The notes under the pieces were generated by a model that did not search any database, was not told the origin of the DNA, and saw only the letters and a program-made list of their open reading frames with translations. 64,000 nt of DNA from Rosellinia necatrix (taxonomy: Eukaryota; Ascomycota; Sordariomycetes; Xylariales; Xylariaceae). Location: the NCBI GenBank assembly GCA_021209875.1, contig JAGYVD010000007.1:3844001-3908000 (forward strand). The letters are read 5' to 3'. The translations under genes were made by a program, and so were the position numbers. Of the stretch, positions 1 to 14,345 are shown piece after piece (within the stretch, counting starts at the first letter, position 1; each line of letters opens with the position of its first letter).

Positions 1-3000
1 CGGCCTCTTTGCCCGTTTCGGGATGTCTCGCATCTTTCACTCGGCGCGACTGGCACGCGTCTGCTCTATATCGCGAACAAAAAATGGTCTCACATTCACC
101 GAATCTACAGCACCGCATGTCATACGAGGCGCCATAGCCCCCGTGCGCTGTCGGTGCTGGAATCCTTAGTTCGGTAGTGTGTCTCACCTACAGGCCATTA
201 CTGACGTTGGGCATTCCCGAGCGTGAGGGAAGGATGGGATTTATATGGATTCATTTTCCATTAAAAATGAAGAACCGATTATCGCCTACACTGGGAGGGG
301 ATACGGAGTACCCCCCTTCGATTTCATTTGAGAGAATTTTCGCAAGCGATGGTCTCCGTGCTTTGACGCGAGTTAATCCTTCCCCGTATCTGAAGTTGTT
401 AAGCGCTACGCTGTTCAATTAACATGACAATTCCAGTATCCTCTTTGACGCACGGAGAAAATAATCGATTGAATCTAGGAGGGCTTTGCTCTTCTTGCTA
501 CTCAGCTTGCTCTCCTCTCCAAGCACTTTCGAATCAAATAAAATACGTAAGGACACTTTTTTTGCGTTGGCGGGAATCAATCTATCAATTGCGCCTTCTG
601 TCTGGTTTACTTAGTCGGTAGAGTGTGAGACTCTTAATCTCGATTGCGGGCAAGTTCTCCCTATTAAAGCTTTAACCACGGCAAACGATATCGGGGGAAA
701 ATTCCGTGAGAGAACGGGACACCGATCATTAATAAAAAAAAAAAACCCCAAGTTTGATCCTCACATAGGGCTCAATTCTTGATGCCTTCTATGTTCGTCT
801 TAGGGTAGCAACCATCTCTTGGAAGATTCCCCATCCCCTCGACTCGGCTGCATGGATGGGCCAACGTTCAATAAGTAATTAGACTAGGTAGCAATGTGTA
901 ATGGAATATATTGCTATAACTGGAATGTCTTGATGTCACCAGTTCGTTGTGACACACCACGTGCCCCCGTACATACACCACGTAGTTCAGATCCTATTTG
1001 TTCTCTCGGACTACCTAGCCGCCTATCCAAGTCATCATTCCTCTATCAATTATCTCAACACACCTTAGAATCGGATACAGTCTTATCAGCTCCTAGACAA
1101 TACCTACCTACCTACCTACCTACCTAGGTAGGTTCTCTTATCTCCCCTGTAATGTGTAGATGCCCAAGGGCATGGCACTGCGTTACATCCCCGAAAATCC
1201 CAAGGGACCTGTGGTTTTGACTATATCAACTATCGTATCTCTTGATGCAACTACAGATAGATGCGTCCAACAAGGTTCTTTTCTCTTCCCGTCGCAGCCC
1301 TCGGGGCCGTTTTCGCGCCTCTTATCAAGTCAGCTGAGACGTCGCGACTTATTATTCGTCGGTTGACGAATGCGTTCGATGTAGCCGACGATAACGGAGA
1401 GTTTCAAGCCCTCTCTCCTCCTCCCTCCCTCCCTCCCTCCCCTTTTTTTTTTTTTCTTCCTCGGCTCTGGTGGTGGTCGACTTGCTACCGTAGCTTTCGC
1501 ATACGAGCTCTCATATTATATCCCAGCACTAGTGTAGATAACTAGATACCTAGTTGTCGGCGCATAGTGGGCGCTAACACCGTGTCGCTCTAACGGGCGA
1601 CACAACCTGGTTTCCGAGTCTCGACCCTTCCTTCGCTAAGGACGGCTGCTCCCGAGAACGGGCTCTCCTCGGAACATGGCGGGAGAGATGGGATGGGAAG
1701 CGAGCTGCTATTTACTCCACCATACAGTACATATTATAAAGTGCTTGGTAAAAAAAAAAAAAAAAAAAAAATTGTGTTACACTATGTGGTCCTAAAATAT
1801 GTTTGACGTGCATCTGTGCTGCATCCCAGCTATCAGCTTCGAATCGAGCAAAGGGGTGGGAGGCCAGGGGGGAAGGGGGGGGGGAAGACAGCCGCAGTTC
1901 CAAAGAAATGGTATATATGGTTGGGGCTGTTCTTAGCGTGTTCGCCCGAAGTCACCCCCCTTGGCTCGCTCGCTACGTTGACTTACACTATCTCGGGTCC
2001 GAGCACAATTTCCCGAAATAGGGTACGAGCTACAAGTAGATATCCGATTTATTCTTTCTCGCCTGTGAAGCCGGCTTGCTTGGCGTCACGGCTGGTTCCT
2101 GCAGGTCGGTGTGCGTGGATCGGCACGGTTTTCCTTACGCTACATTTCCAATGGGTCATGCATGATGACGGTGATGGCATAGGCGCCAGGGGCTTGGTAG
2201 CGTAGCGGATTACTACGACATCGACATGTTCAGCTTGCCGTGACTGTGATGATGATACCTAGCATATGTGCTTTTGGCTATCGATCGTAGTTACATGCGC
2301 TAAGGCTGATATTATGACTGCCCCTATCCGACTTCTCCGCCGTAATCGGACGTAGAGAAGGCTATCGTCAATATCTAGAGTATTTCCCCCCTATACGATA
2401 GTCGCGAAAGAGCTGGAGAGTAAAACACCCATAGTGGCGTGATATGAGGGCATTTCCTGGGCATACTAAGAACACATTTTAAACTTGTGGATGTTTCGTT
2501 TTTTTTTTATTGCCACCGGACCATAAGCGAAGGGTGTAAGGACTAATTCTGAGAGAAGAATTTATACTCTTTCAATTTCCTTCTATCCAGTCTGTTAGGT
2601 GATTCCTATATAGAGTCTCTACTCTCCAATATAAGCGGTCTCTCTTCAACAAGATGTAACCTATCAAATAAACAAACCAAAACTCATCCAACATAGAACG
2701 CAACTCAACTAAAATGGCAAATATGAATTTATTCTAGCTCCTCGCTCACAAGCGGGCACAAGTGATAAACATACACCGTGAGTAAACACCAACATTCGAT
2801 CAATACTCAGACAAGTAGGTATGTCGACAACGAACCCACGCAACGAAGGTAGGTAGGTAAGTAGGTAAGTAAGTAAGTAGGTATGTAAAGCAGTAGTAAG
2901 AATATCGTAACATTGCCACTCATAAGCGCTGCCTCCGAGCCGCGAAGGGGAAAAAAAAAAAAAACCGTATCCCTTAAACTCCCCAACACCATCGCTTTCC

Positions 3001-3086
3001 TAGCATATGCCGCCCACGCATCCATCGCACTACATGAATTATATCAATTGATTGACATATACATACATATACATACATATACATAC

Positions 3087-3128
<42 letters not shown>

Positions 3129-3238
3129 CTGTGTCTGTGTGTGTATGTATGTATAAGCCCACCCCATATCCCCATCAATCCAACCTTTCCCGCCCCCTTC
3201 CCTCTCCTTCCCCCCCTCTCCCCCCCCCTTCTCTTCAT
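1..3238. other. Gene-free leading region
   Basis: No reading frame here has family resemblance, and the few 60-130 codon frames look like chance. The stretch holds simple sequence: an ACCT tract meeting its AGGT complement at about 1103-1132, a poly(A) run at about 1749-1770, an AGGT/AAGT tract at about 2849-2885, and an ATAC/AT/GT compound microsatellite at about 3056-3150. A decayed tRNA-Lys-like sequence at 601-670 is listed separately. The end at 3239 is the stop codon of the hemerythrin-like gene, so part of its 3' untranslated region lies here. Confidence 0.6.
601..670 (+). pseudogene. Decayed tRNA-Lys(CUU)-like sequence, possibly a SINE head
   Basis: The stretch keeps a D-arm (ACTT stem pairing with GAGT around AGTCGGTA) and an anticodon arm TGAGA-CTCTTAA-TCTCG with a CTT anticodon, as in eukaryotic tRNA-Lys. 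The TpsiC arm has lost its TTCRA loop and the acceptor ends do not pair, so it cannot be functional. Compared with what I remember of a fungal tRNA-Lys, the differences are largely C-to-T and G-to-A, the RIP signature. About 60 bp downstream is an A-run (about 733-744), so the whole 601-744 could be a short tRNA-derived SINE. No target-site duplication was seen. Confidence 0.45.
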
Positions 3239-5250
3239 TCACGCCAGAAACGGCAACTCCCTCGGCCGTCCCCAGACGTCGCAGGGCAGGAACCGCCAGG
3301 CGCCCTCGTGGCGGGGCGACAGCTTATCGGCGACGGCGTGGACGGCGGGGATCGAGAGGCGCGGCCACTCGCTCCCCGCGGGCCCCCCACCTCCGCCCCC
3401 CGCTGCCGATGAGCCCGACGCCGAACCCGCGTCCGGACCCCTGCGACGACAGCGACGACAGCGACGACGACGACGCCCGGTGCGACAGCCGCGCGGGCCG
3501 CGGCGGTGGCGGTGACGGTGGGAACATCGGCGCGAAGGTGGCGGTGGCGGTGGTGGTGGTGGTGGCGGTGGAGTCCCGCAGCCGCACTATCATCGGCAGC
3601 ACGACGAACCGGTCCATGGCCGCCGACGCCCGCGCCTCCGCCGCCTGGTACGCCTTGGTCAGCCGGTTGGCGCGGTCGTCGGCCTCGAGCAGCGCCCGCG
3701 CCCGCGCGAGCCGCAGCCGCGCCCCCGTGTCGATCACCGGCAGGTCCCTGTCGCGCCTCGCCGCGTCGCCCGTCTTGGGCTTCTTGTCGCCGGTGGTGGT
3801 AATAATAGTATTAGTAGTGGTAGTAGTAGAAGTAGTTGTTGTAGTAGTAGTGGCAGCAGCAGCAGCAGTAGTAGCAGTAGTAATAGTGGTGGTGGTGTTG
3901 GTCCGCGGGCGCGGGCGTGGCGTCGCCGTCGTCGTTGTCGTCGTTGTCGGGAATAGGGAGAGCGTGGTCGTCGGGGGTGAGTGCGCCGGTGAGGAGACCG
4001 AAGTCGTCGACGCCGAGGCGGAGGCGGCGGGGATAGAGGCCGAGGAGGAGGAGGAGGAGGCCGAGGAGGAAGAGGAAGAGAAGGTCGAGGTCGAGGAGGG
4101 CGATGTCGGCGGCGATATCGGGGGGGAGGATGCGGAGGTGGAGGTAGGCGGGAGCGGCGCCAGGTTCGATGCCGTCCGCGTGATGGTCACCATGGGGATC
4201 GGTAGCGGGCCGGGGATATTCCCGCCGTCGCCGTCGTTTCCGTCCTGCTCTGGTTCGGCCGCGATCCCGAGGCACATCTCCCGCATCGACGCGAGGGTCC
4301 GCACCTGCGCCGTCATATGGGGCACGAGCACCTCCGCGAGCGCCGCCAGCAGGGCCCCCAGCGTCGCCGCGTTGTACGCCGCCGGGTCCCTGTGCGTGGC
4401 CGAGGCGTAGGCGTAGACGCGGTGTAGCAGGAACGAGATCGTCTCCTCCTCCTCCTCCTCTTCCTCCCCCTCCTCGCCGTCTTCTCGGTCGTGGTAGTGG
4501 TTGTCGTCTCTGCCCCTCCGATTTGAGGCCACGGAATGTCTCCGTCCCTGCCGCTGCTGCCGCTGCTGCTGCTGCTGCGGGATCGCGAGCGTCCCGGCCG
4601 CGACTCCCAGCGCTGCCTCGAACCCGGGCAGCATCGTGCCCTCCTTCAGCCCGTGGTGATCCAGCACCCAGGCACTCCAGCTCTGCGTCAGGAACAGCAG
4701 GTCCGCCACGTCCTGCGCCCGCCGCACGTGCGGCGCCTGCAGGTAGATCGCGTTGAGCCCGCGCAGCATCGCGTTGTGGATGTACGCCATCTCGTTGGCG
4801 ATGTGGAGGGCCGGGTGTGTGATCTATAATACAAAAACAACAGAGATGTTCGGTCAGTTTTTATCCATTCATGTATTTCTTCGAGTGGTATATCTATAGC
4901 GTGTTTCGGAACGAAAAGGCAGTGAAGAAAAAAAAAAAAACCCTCTCCACTCCAAGTGACCGGGGAAGGCTGGTCTCCCTTAGGATCCCATCGGAAAAGA
5001 AGCGTAGAAAATGAGTACGCACCTGTTGTGTCCTCGATGGTGTCTCGATCAGAGGCCAGGGTTGGTCGGCCCAGGGCTTCACCGCGACGGGGGCCTCGGC
5101 TCGTGTCTTCCTGTCCCGGCGCCTAGCCTCACTTCCGCTCCCGCTCCCCGTCGCCCGCCCATGCCCGTCGGAAGAGGCGGTGCGGGTAGGGGACGGCCTC
5201 ACGGCGAGGAGTCCGTGGTCGTTGGGTCTTGCCTTCGTCAGCAGCACCAT
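3239..5250 (-). CDS. Hemerythrin-like (HHE-fold) fungal protein, divergent, with a frame break
   Basis: Exon 1 is 5250-5023 (76 codons), followed by an intron 5022-4824 (GTGCGT..TATAG). Exon 2 starts at 4823 and reads ITHPALHIANEMAYIHNAM, the start of fungal hemerythrin-like proteins, then LNAIYLQAPHV and a WSAWVLDHHGLKEGTMLPGF segment matching the first HHE helix pair. A later LVPHMTAQVRTLASM segment matches the HLxDEI helix. Several expected metal ligands (the HHDGEE acid pair, the EQH motif, DEI) are changed or replaced by Q- and E-rich tracts, and about 150 residues of Ser/Thr repeats interrupt the protein. The family C-terminus (AWRFLPCDVWGRPRELPF, stop at 3239) lies in another frame, and one base too many in a C6 run (3383-3388 or 3396-3401) accounts for this. 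Otherwise the open frame ends at 3324. Metal binding is doubtful; the role is unknown. Confidence 0.75.
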
Positions 5251-7387
5251 GATGAATCGTCGTACGGTAGCAGGCAGGCAGGTGGGTTAGGAATGATTAA
5301 GCGAGACCAACCAAAGGTATTTTGGTTCTGGTAAACAGAGAAAGCGACGGTGAACGGCCCGATTGACCTATATCTCCTTACTCTACCAGAAAGGCAGAGT
5401 GGAAGGTAAGACGCAGGGAGAGGGATAATGACGACGAGATATATCACCGGTCTCCGAGGGGGGTGAGGGAACCGAACCGTGGAACAACGATAGGCAGGCA
5501 GGTAGGCAGGCAGGCAAGCAAGCAAGCAAGGCAACCTACCCTGTCCAGTTATGTATATGTCGAGTCGTGACGGCAGCCAAGGGCTCTAGAAGACTCGGAA
5601 GGAACCATAGTTGCATACATATAAGAAGTTCCCTCTCTCGCACCCAAGACACTCTCTCGCACGCACGCTTGTAAGTGCCCGACTTACGTGGTACACTACA
5701 CCACCTACACGAGCGTGGGACGACAAAGCACGTTATCACCTCGAACAGGAAAGGAAAACATGGGTACGGACCGCACAAGGATCCCGGCTCCGGCGACTAG
5801 TGGCCCAATATAACGGATATCAGTTCCTAAACTGCGATGCTTTGCTCCTCGCTACGGCAAGTAGCGCGCAGGATGGTAGCTGGCGCCCTTGCCAGATAGA
5901 TAGACGGATAGATAGATGCCTTTCGTCTAGGTCGAGGGGGGAGCATTTGGACCGGTAGGACATGGGTGGTCTGGTCTACCTCCCTTGATGTATGCCTCGT
6001 TTCGATCGAGATATCGACCAGTTCATCACCCAGCCCCCAATCTCTCTCGCATGCAGGAACACAGGCACCAAGGCCAATAGATAGGCAATGCCGAGCCAGT
6101 GCGCCATAGGGCGCGCGGATCCCTAGGGTAGGGGAGATACGCTAGATACATACGGCGCAGCGGAAGGCCGGGAGCTGGACGCAATCTGATCTTACCCCCA
6201 CGTGTAAGAAGGTAAGAAGATATGGTACCACATTTTCCAGGCCGATAATGTATGGTATGTATCAGTAGTAGTGTATGTATGTATGTATGTAGTGAAGGAT
6301 GTATGTCAGCGCGAGACCGTTACTATGCGGTGCGACATCGCGAGGCTGCAAGTTAGAAAAATAACGCCATAGGCAGAAACAAGACGAGACACGGATAACA
6401 GGAAAAAAAAGAAAAAGGGTCGGCTTGGCTGAGCTCGGTTGTTCTGTTGTCCTAGGACCTCCACCCCTTCCTTAGGTCCCGTATCTCCCGTAGCCTTGGT
6501 CGGCATTGGTATTTTATGTAGTGTACATAACTACATACTACGTACATACACATATGTACGTACATAGTGTATTTCGTTTAGAGTAGGGCCTGCCACTAAG
6601 ACGGAAAGCGAAAGCGGTCTTCCGTAGTTAGGTAGTTATCATGACATGGTCGATAGTCGATAGTCCCCATCATACCTTGCCTAAGTACCTACCTACACTT
6701 ACCTAAGTGCGTGGTATGTAGTGTACGCCATGCCATACTACACTACAGTAGTGTATGTAATGTACGGGTGCGAGTGCACACAGCTACTTGGCTGCCTCTA
6801 TCGATCGTATAAATGGCGATCTGGACTTGTCGGGCACACATGCTAAAGATGGAGCCACACCTCAATGGGCGTGTTTATATTGGGCCGTCTCGTTGCGGCT
6901 GAACCGCTACAGCATGTCGATGCGATGTCGTGCGGAAAAGGATTTCCCGTCCAGTCCAGCGCGGCCTGTGACATGGGTGCGTCGAGAAAGGTTCTCGACC
7001 CATCTGCTCCGCCTGCCAGGCGGATAACGGCTCCTGGGCATCAGGAATGGGCTATGTAAGCGAATATTAGCCTGCCTTTGCAACCCGTGGACAAACCAAT
7101 AATGCGCCCACGCACGTTGCACGGTGACGGCGAGTGTGGCCAGTTCAAAATTATCCATTGGGCGCCCAAGATGCTGATAACACGAGATGAGCCATGCAGC
7201 CAAAAAGTACTTGCCTGTTTTTGCTCTGCTATGTGATGCCACAATCTGTGATGCTACATAGGGACCTACATGCGTGGTAATCGGTTGCTGCCCGTCTATT
7301 AGCTATGAGTCGCATTTCGAGCCGTATCCCAAAAAAGACGCCCGTGTTTTTCCACGATTCCCTGCATATGCAAAGACCGCCCCGAGT
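5251..7387. other. Intergenic region upstream of the hemerythrin-like gene
   Basis: No supportable gene. It separates the hemerythrin-like start (5250) from the stop of the DysF gene (7388), so it should hold the promoter of the former and the 3' region of the latter. Visible structure is simple sequence: AGGC/AAGC repeats at about 5490-5530, GATA-type repeats at about 5896-5915, GTAT repeats at about 6268-6290, and short ACCT tracts at about 6685-6702. Confidence 0.6.
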
Positions 7388-8902
7388 CTATCGCGTAATC
7401 TTGTCTTCGTCGATACCCCCTGCACCGCTCTTGTCTAGCCCCTGCCAGCAATTCGACTCCCATCCCTTCTGGGAATCCACGGCACGAACCGCCTCGCCGT
7501 CCTCCGTCATCCCTTTGATGTCACTCCAATACTCCAGTCTGCGGACTTCCTCGTCAGCGTGCTTGATGGCGCCAGCCAGATTCTCCGCCTTGGATGGTGT
7601 TGGTGTTATTGTTGTTTTTGTTGTTGTTGTTTTGGACGTCGTCGTCGTCATCGTCGTCGTTGCTGTTGCGGCTTTTCCCTTGTCTGCTCCACTTGTCACA
7701 TCATCATGCAGTTGTGTAAGCCGTGCCAGCAGTGTTTTCCGCGACGTTTGGAATACGAACATGGACATGATCTCGTGCATGTCATCCTGCAAGTGTAGCA
7801 AGTCATCCGTGCAGTTAGCAATATAATTTTCCACGGCTTCCAGCTTCTCTCGGTCAATCCGTGATTGCCTGAGCGCCGCTATTAGGTCATCAGTGGTTTG
7901 AATGTCCCGCAGCACCAGGAGGCCGTCCGCGTCCGGCCGTGGTCTCTCCCGTGATCCCCGAGAATCCTCTTGAGACCGCCTAGACCGTCTATCCGTGCTC
8001 GTTCTTTCCACATCACTCGCTCTCGCGAACGGACTCGGCTCTCGTTTCTTCGCTATGACGGTGAAGTAGGCCGGATTCATCGCATGCTCATCCATCGCTT
8101 CATAGGCGATGCTTATTTTTACCCGTCTTCGGATCCATGCTCTTCGCCGGACAAACGAGCTGTACCATTTTGGCGGATGCCATGAGAACTTCCTCGAGAA
8201 CATGAATGAGTATTCCCATCCGTCCCCATCGGACTGAATTTGCTCATCATGATTTATGCGCCATGCAGGCCAAGCCCATTGCCAGCTAGGGTCGGGGACT
8301 TGGGCCGTATGTATGTCCGTGGGGCTGGGCTTATGGGCGAAGTTTGTCCAGGCAGGAGGATCCAGGTTCCCCAACGCCGCTGAGGAGAAGAGGGGGATGC
8401 CACACAGGAAGCCGCCACGCTGATTTTCGTACAAAATATCAATTTCGGTCTCGGGCTCTCTTAACGACGGCCGACGGCTTTTGGATCCCCGACGGCCAAA
8501 ACTGGCTCGGCCAGGCCGTCTTCGAGAATCGTGGGAATGGACTATGTCTGGGCTTCCTCCCAGACTTGATCCTGCGTCATCATCGCTGGGCCCCTCATCC
8601 GCCTGTTTAGCTCGAGCTGGGCCGGCCTCCGGTACGTCGTCATTAGATAGCTTCCCGGTGTCGCTGGCGTGTTGGGTCAGCGGTGCTTGGGATTCAGAAT
8701 GCGCGAGGGCTTGATCAGAGGCAGGCGGGTTGGCGATCGGGCTGGACTGATTGGAGTGGTCTGTCTGGACGCTCAGCGGTCTGGGGGCGTGGGGAATCGT
8801 GGCGTTGTCGTGGTTGACGAGGCTGATCTCGTGGTCGATGTCTTTATCGGCGAGGGGTGGGACGCGACGGGAACTACGCACCGGGGCTACGTGATGGGGC
8901 AT
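7388..8902 (-). CDS. Peroxin/dysferlin (DysF) domain protein
   Basis: One uninterrupted frame of 504 residues. The N-terminal 150 residues are polar and low in complexity. A DysF pair follows at about residues 155-265: EIDILYENQRG, then NLDPPAWTNF (DysF-N), WAWPAWRIN, DGWEYSFMF and the Arg-rich FVRRRAWIRRRV (DysF-C). This arrangement is typical of fungal peroxin/ferlin proteins such as the Pex23/Pex30-related, Spo73 and Mug65 families. No membrane segments are visible, unlike Pex30-type reticulon-like peroxins, so a Spo73/Mug65-like protein is likelier. A C-terminal half with predicted helices and a Thr-rich tract (encoded by GTT/GTC repeats at about 7605-7670) follows. DysF domains act at membranes (peroxisome-ER contact or prospore membrane); the exact role here is inferred from the family only. 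Confidence 0.8.
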   Translation of the reverse strand: MPHHVAPVRSSRRVPPLADKDIDHEISLVNHDNATIPHAPRPLSVQTDHSNQSSPIANPPASDQALAHSESQAPLTQHASDTGKLSNDDVPEAGPARAKQADEGPSDDDAGSSLGGSPDIVHSHDSRRRPGRASFGRRGSKSRRPSLREPETEIDILYENQRGGFLCGIPLFSSAALGNLDPPAWTNFAHKPSPTDIHTAQVPDPSWQWAWPAWRINHDEQIQSDGDGWEYSFMFSRKFSWHPPKWYSSFVRRRAWIRRRVKISIAYEAMDEHAMNPAYFTVIAKKREPSPFARASDVERTSTDRRSRRSQEDSRGSRERPRPDADGLLVLRDIQTTDDLIAALRQSRIDREKLEAVENYIANCTDDLLHLQDDMHEIMSMFVFQTSRKTLLARLTQLHDDVTSGADKGKAATATTTMTTTTSKTTTTKTTITPTPSKAENLAGAIKHADEEVRRLEYWSDIKGMTEDGEAVRAVDSQKGWESNCWQGLDKSGAGGIDEDKITR

Positions 8903-10563
8903 GGCTAGCTAGAAGCTCGTTACGCGCTTCGGCATAGTATCGAGAGGTGACAACAACGCGGATGCACGGCACCCGGCGTGGGCGCGCGAGGCACGGTTGC
9001 CCGTCGGTGTATATTAGAGAGGAGCAACAACAGGATTATTCAAGCCGTAGCAGAGATGAGAATTACTATGAACCGCACTACCGAGGAAGCCAGAAACCGG
9101 TCACGGCGATTCAATGACAATGCGCCGGCCGTCTCTCGTCACTAGCACAGAAGGAGGAGGGAAGAGGAGGAGGGAGAGGAGGAGAAGAGGGATGAGGAGA
9201 GAGAGGACAGAGAGAGAGAGACAGAGAGGGAGAGGCAGAATTGAGGAAATCCAAAGGGAGTAAAGGTAAAAAGTGGGCAAGTCTCGTCGAAGAGGCCGCT
9301 TGAGCTAGCGTAGGCAGGCAGTTTACAAGTAGTTAGGTGGTTGAGGAAGTCGACTTGCCCCTGTTCTCCCGTTCTTCGATTGCTTGATACCTAACACGGT
9401 AGGAAATGAAACAGGAGTCACGGTATCGCAAGCGGGAACTAGTCTAACTTAGTGGGATTAATGATGACGATGGCGGCTGCAATGGGGGGTGAGTTGACCT
9501 TGCTCTTGCAGCTCTAGTGTGCATACCCCGGGGGGCCAGAGCTCCGGAGACCGCTAAGTCAGAGCACGTACAAGGTACTAGGTAGGTAGGGTAGGTGCTT
9601 TTTGATATAATTCCCTAAATACTGCTTGAGTATGGGTAGACACTGCCTGGGTTAAGAGCACCTCGGCATTGGATTTTGAATGATATAAATAAGAAGAATT
9701 CATTCTAAAGTCGATTGCCAACTGGATACATACCTACCCTAGGTACCTAAGGTAAGCAATGCATTACGGTACGAAGTATGAGCGCAGAACGGGCGCAATA
9801 AACAGCAATTGGGAAAGTTATGATGAAACCTTAGGTGTTAGAAACTATTCGATAGACAGTACCTAGATAGTGTTAAAACTGAGAATGATTTCGTGTAGCA
9901 CCAAAAGCTTGCATGCTGTATGATGTAATCGTTCGACTAGCAAAGACCTCGACCGCAGTTGAATGAAGTATGAAGTACATTGTCTCTATTGTCTCCATTG
10001 TCTCGTGCTCTGAAGGAAGCTCACAAATATGGGGCCAACTTCTGAAAGAGATACATAGTAGATACTTAGCACGCATCGCTAATTGCTCTTACCAATAAGT
10101 CCCTTTTTGGTCCTTCTCCCCAGGCTAAAAGAGCATAGCTCCCCGCGTTTTCCAATATGCTACGTCATGTCTCCTGGTAGACTACCTCTGGCTACCCAGT
10201 GACAATGCTTTGAACGGGAAGTACTCCTCATGCACAGAGGGAGCTCTGAGGAGAAGAGAGAGAGAGAGAGAGAGAGAAAACATGTCGTAAACGGAACCGG
10301 AATAGAAGGTCAGGCCATTTGCTCAACGTTAAATAAAACCCCTCTCCTTCTTACACACACACTCTTTCTCTTTCACCCAATCCGGATCCAACACCACACA
10401 CCTTCCTTCCACCATACAACCATTTGAGCGACGAAACAAAAATTACCTTAGAACCAGCACCAGCACCAGCACCAGCACCAGCACCAGCACCAGCACCAGC
10501 ACCAGCGCCGTCGTTGGTCTCTCAATCGTCTACGTAAAAGCCGATCCCAACCGCGAAACCACA
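8903..10563. other. Divergent intergenic region
   Basis: No gene recognised. It lies between the starts of the DysF gene (-) and the small helical-protein gene (+), so both promoters should be here. A purine-rich GGA/GA tract spans about 9149-9240 and a GA dinucleotide run about 10255-10276. Short ACCT/AGGT pieces occur at about 9580-9595 and 9734-9752. Confidence 0.6.
10453..10506 (+). repeat. (ACCAGC)9 hexanucleotide repeat in a 5' leader
   Basis: Nine perfect ACCAGC units lie 58-111 bp upstream of the ATG at 10564, probably in the transcribed leader of the small helical-protein gene. The unit is a multiple of three with no stop in this strand's reading phases. No in-frame ATG links it to the gene, so it is treated as non-coding. 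Confidence 0.9.
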
Positions 10564-11306
10564 ATGCCTCGATCTCGTATGCCCCTGATCTTAGGTGGTA
10601 CTGCCGCCGCTGGTATCGGATACTACTTCTACACCGCCGGCGGCGACGGGAAGGTCGCCCAGAAGCAGGCTGAAGGTACGAAAACGAACACCGCGATGAA
10701 AAAAAAGAGGGAAAAAATATAATAAGAAAGAGAGAGAGAGAGAGAGAGAGAGGCGTGGAGGAAGCGCTTCATTCATTTCTTGCTTGGCCTGGAGTTCGAT
10801 GGGAAGGAAGCTAACGTATATCAACACTCACACAGCCGACGCGCACAGAATATCATCCAGGTTCAAGGCCGAGCTACCGGGTCGCGGCAAGGAGGCAGAG
10901 AAAGACATCGAGCTGGCGGGCAAACAAGCAGGTGCTAAGGTCGACAGCGCAGTAAGTTACAGTCACGGCCTCCCTCCCCCTTCCCTCCCCTTCCCCTTTT
11001 CTCACAAAGACCCATGGCACCACCCACTATCGATATGTTTTTGTCGTCGTCTTTCTCCTCGTCGCCACTCCATCTCTATTTTCATCGGCTTTATATTTTC
11101 GTCCCTTTTAACTCTTCCCCTTCCCTCTTCCGAAATAGTTGAGCAAGACGGAAGCCGAGCTGTCTAGGGCCAAGTCGGAAGCCGAGGCATACGCGAGGGA
11201 CGCGAAGGCCGCCACCATGAAGAAGATCGACGAGTTCGACAAGAAGGTCGAGAACGAGGCTTCCAAGGCGAAGAGCGGAATCTCTAGTTGGTTCGGTGGC
11301 AAGTAA
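10564..11306 (+). CDS. Small N-anchored helical protein, calcofluor-white-hypersensitive family
   Basis: Three exons: 10564-10675, 10836-10951 and 11139-11306 (112+116+168 nt), giving 131 residues. Introns follow GT..AG: 10676-10835 (GTACGA..CACAG) and 10952-11138 (GTAAGT..ATAG). Residues about 5-23 (MPLILGGTAAAGIGYYFY) form one hydrophobic segment after a basic N-terminus, a signal-anchor or mitochondrial-type start. The rest is charged, Ala/Lys/Glu-rich helix (ADAHRISSRFKAELPG, SKTEAELSRAKSEAEAYA) ending in GISSWFGGK, reminiscent of LEA/apolipoprotein-like repeats. This layout matches fungal proteins named calcofluor white hypersensitive protein. The name implies a cell-wall phenotype in a relative; the sequence itself shows only an anchored amphipathic helix. 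Intron 1 contains a GA microsatellite. Confidence 0.8.
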
Positions 11307-11865
11307 GGGGCGATGGAGGCTTGAGGCTTTTCCTGCCTTCTTGCTTCTGCCATATATACATATATATATATATGTATATGTCTGCTTCATCGAGTGGATT
11401 ATGGCGGCATTCTTATACTATTGGCATGTTGTTGTGCATGGGCGAAGTCAACTATGAAGCACCGTTAAAATAATGTCGTTATCTTTAATTAATTCTGCCC
11501 TAGTCGGAAAACAATTGGCCGGCAACCCTCGTACCCCCGAGTGTTGATGTGACAGATCATGCAGAGCATGATGCGTATGCCTCATCATATATCACTTTCA
11601 TCTTACGCTTAGCGCTCCAAAATGAGACAACCACGTAAGATTAGAGTACGATACGTACTAATCTATATATGAACTCAGGATTTTCTTCGTCTCTTTATGA
11701 ACGCCAAAGAGAGCATAACAAGCAGGGTATTGCCATCTACTTTTGTGTCTCCCCAAACGCCAAACACCAACTTGAATCGCAAATGGGCGATCGCTATCCT
11801 GGACCATAATTAAGCTTCTGAGCTTATACCAGGGCTGAGCCGGCCTGCGCAGGTATCAATGTTCG
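11307..11865. other. Convergent intergenic region
   Basis: The 3' ends of the small helical-protein gene and DIM1 face each other here. A TA-rich run occurs at about 11351-11374. Nothing else is recognised. Confidence 0.6.

Positions 11866-14345
<2,480 letters not shown>

Noticed and set aside
2913..3515. 200-codon frame on the plus strand
   Set aside because: Made of ATAC/TG microsatellite and C-rich 3' region of the neighbouring gene; low complexity only.
3409..4410. 333-codon open frame on the plus strand
   Set aside because: It is the mirror of the Ser/Thr/Glu-repeat part of the hemerythrin-like gene; its Val/Glu-rich product is a low-complexity shadow.
10225..10506. Regular repeats that could resemble a CRISPR array
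   Set aside because: Perfect hexanucleotide and dinucleotide microsatellites without spacers, in a eukaryotic genome; not CRISPR.
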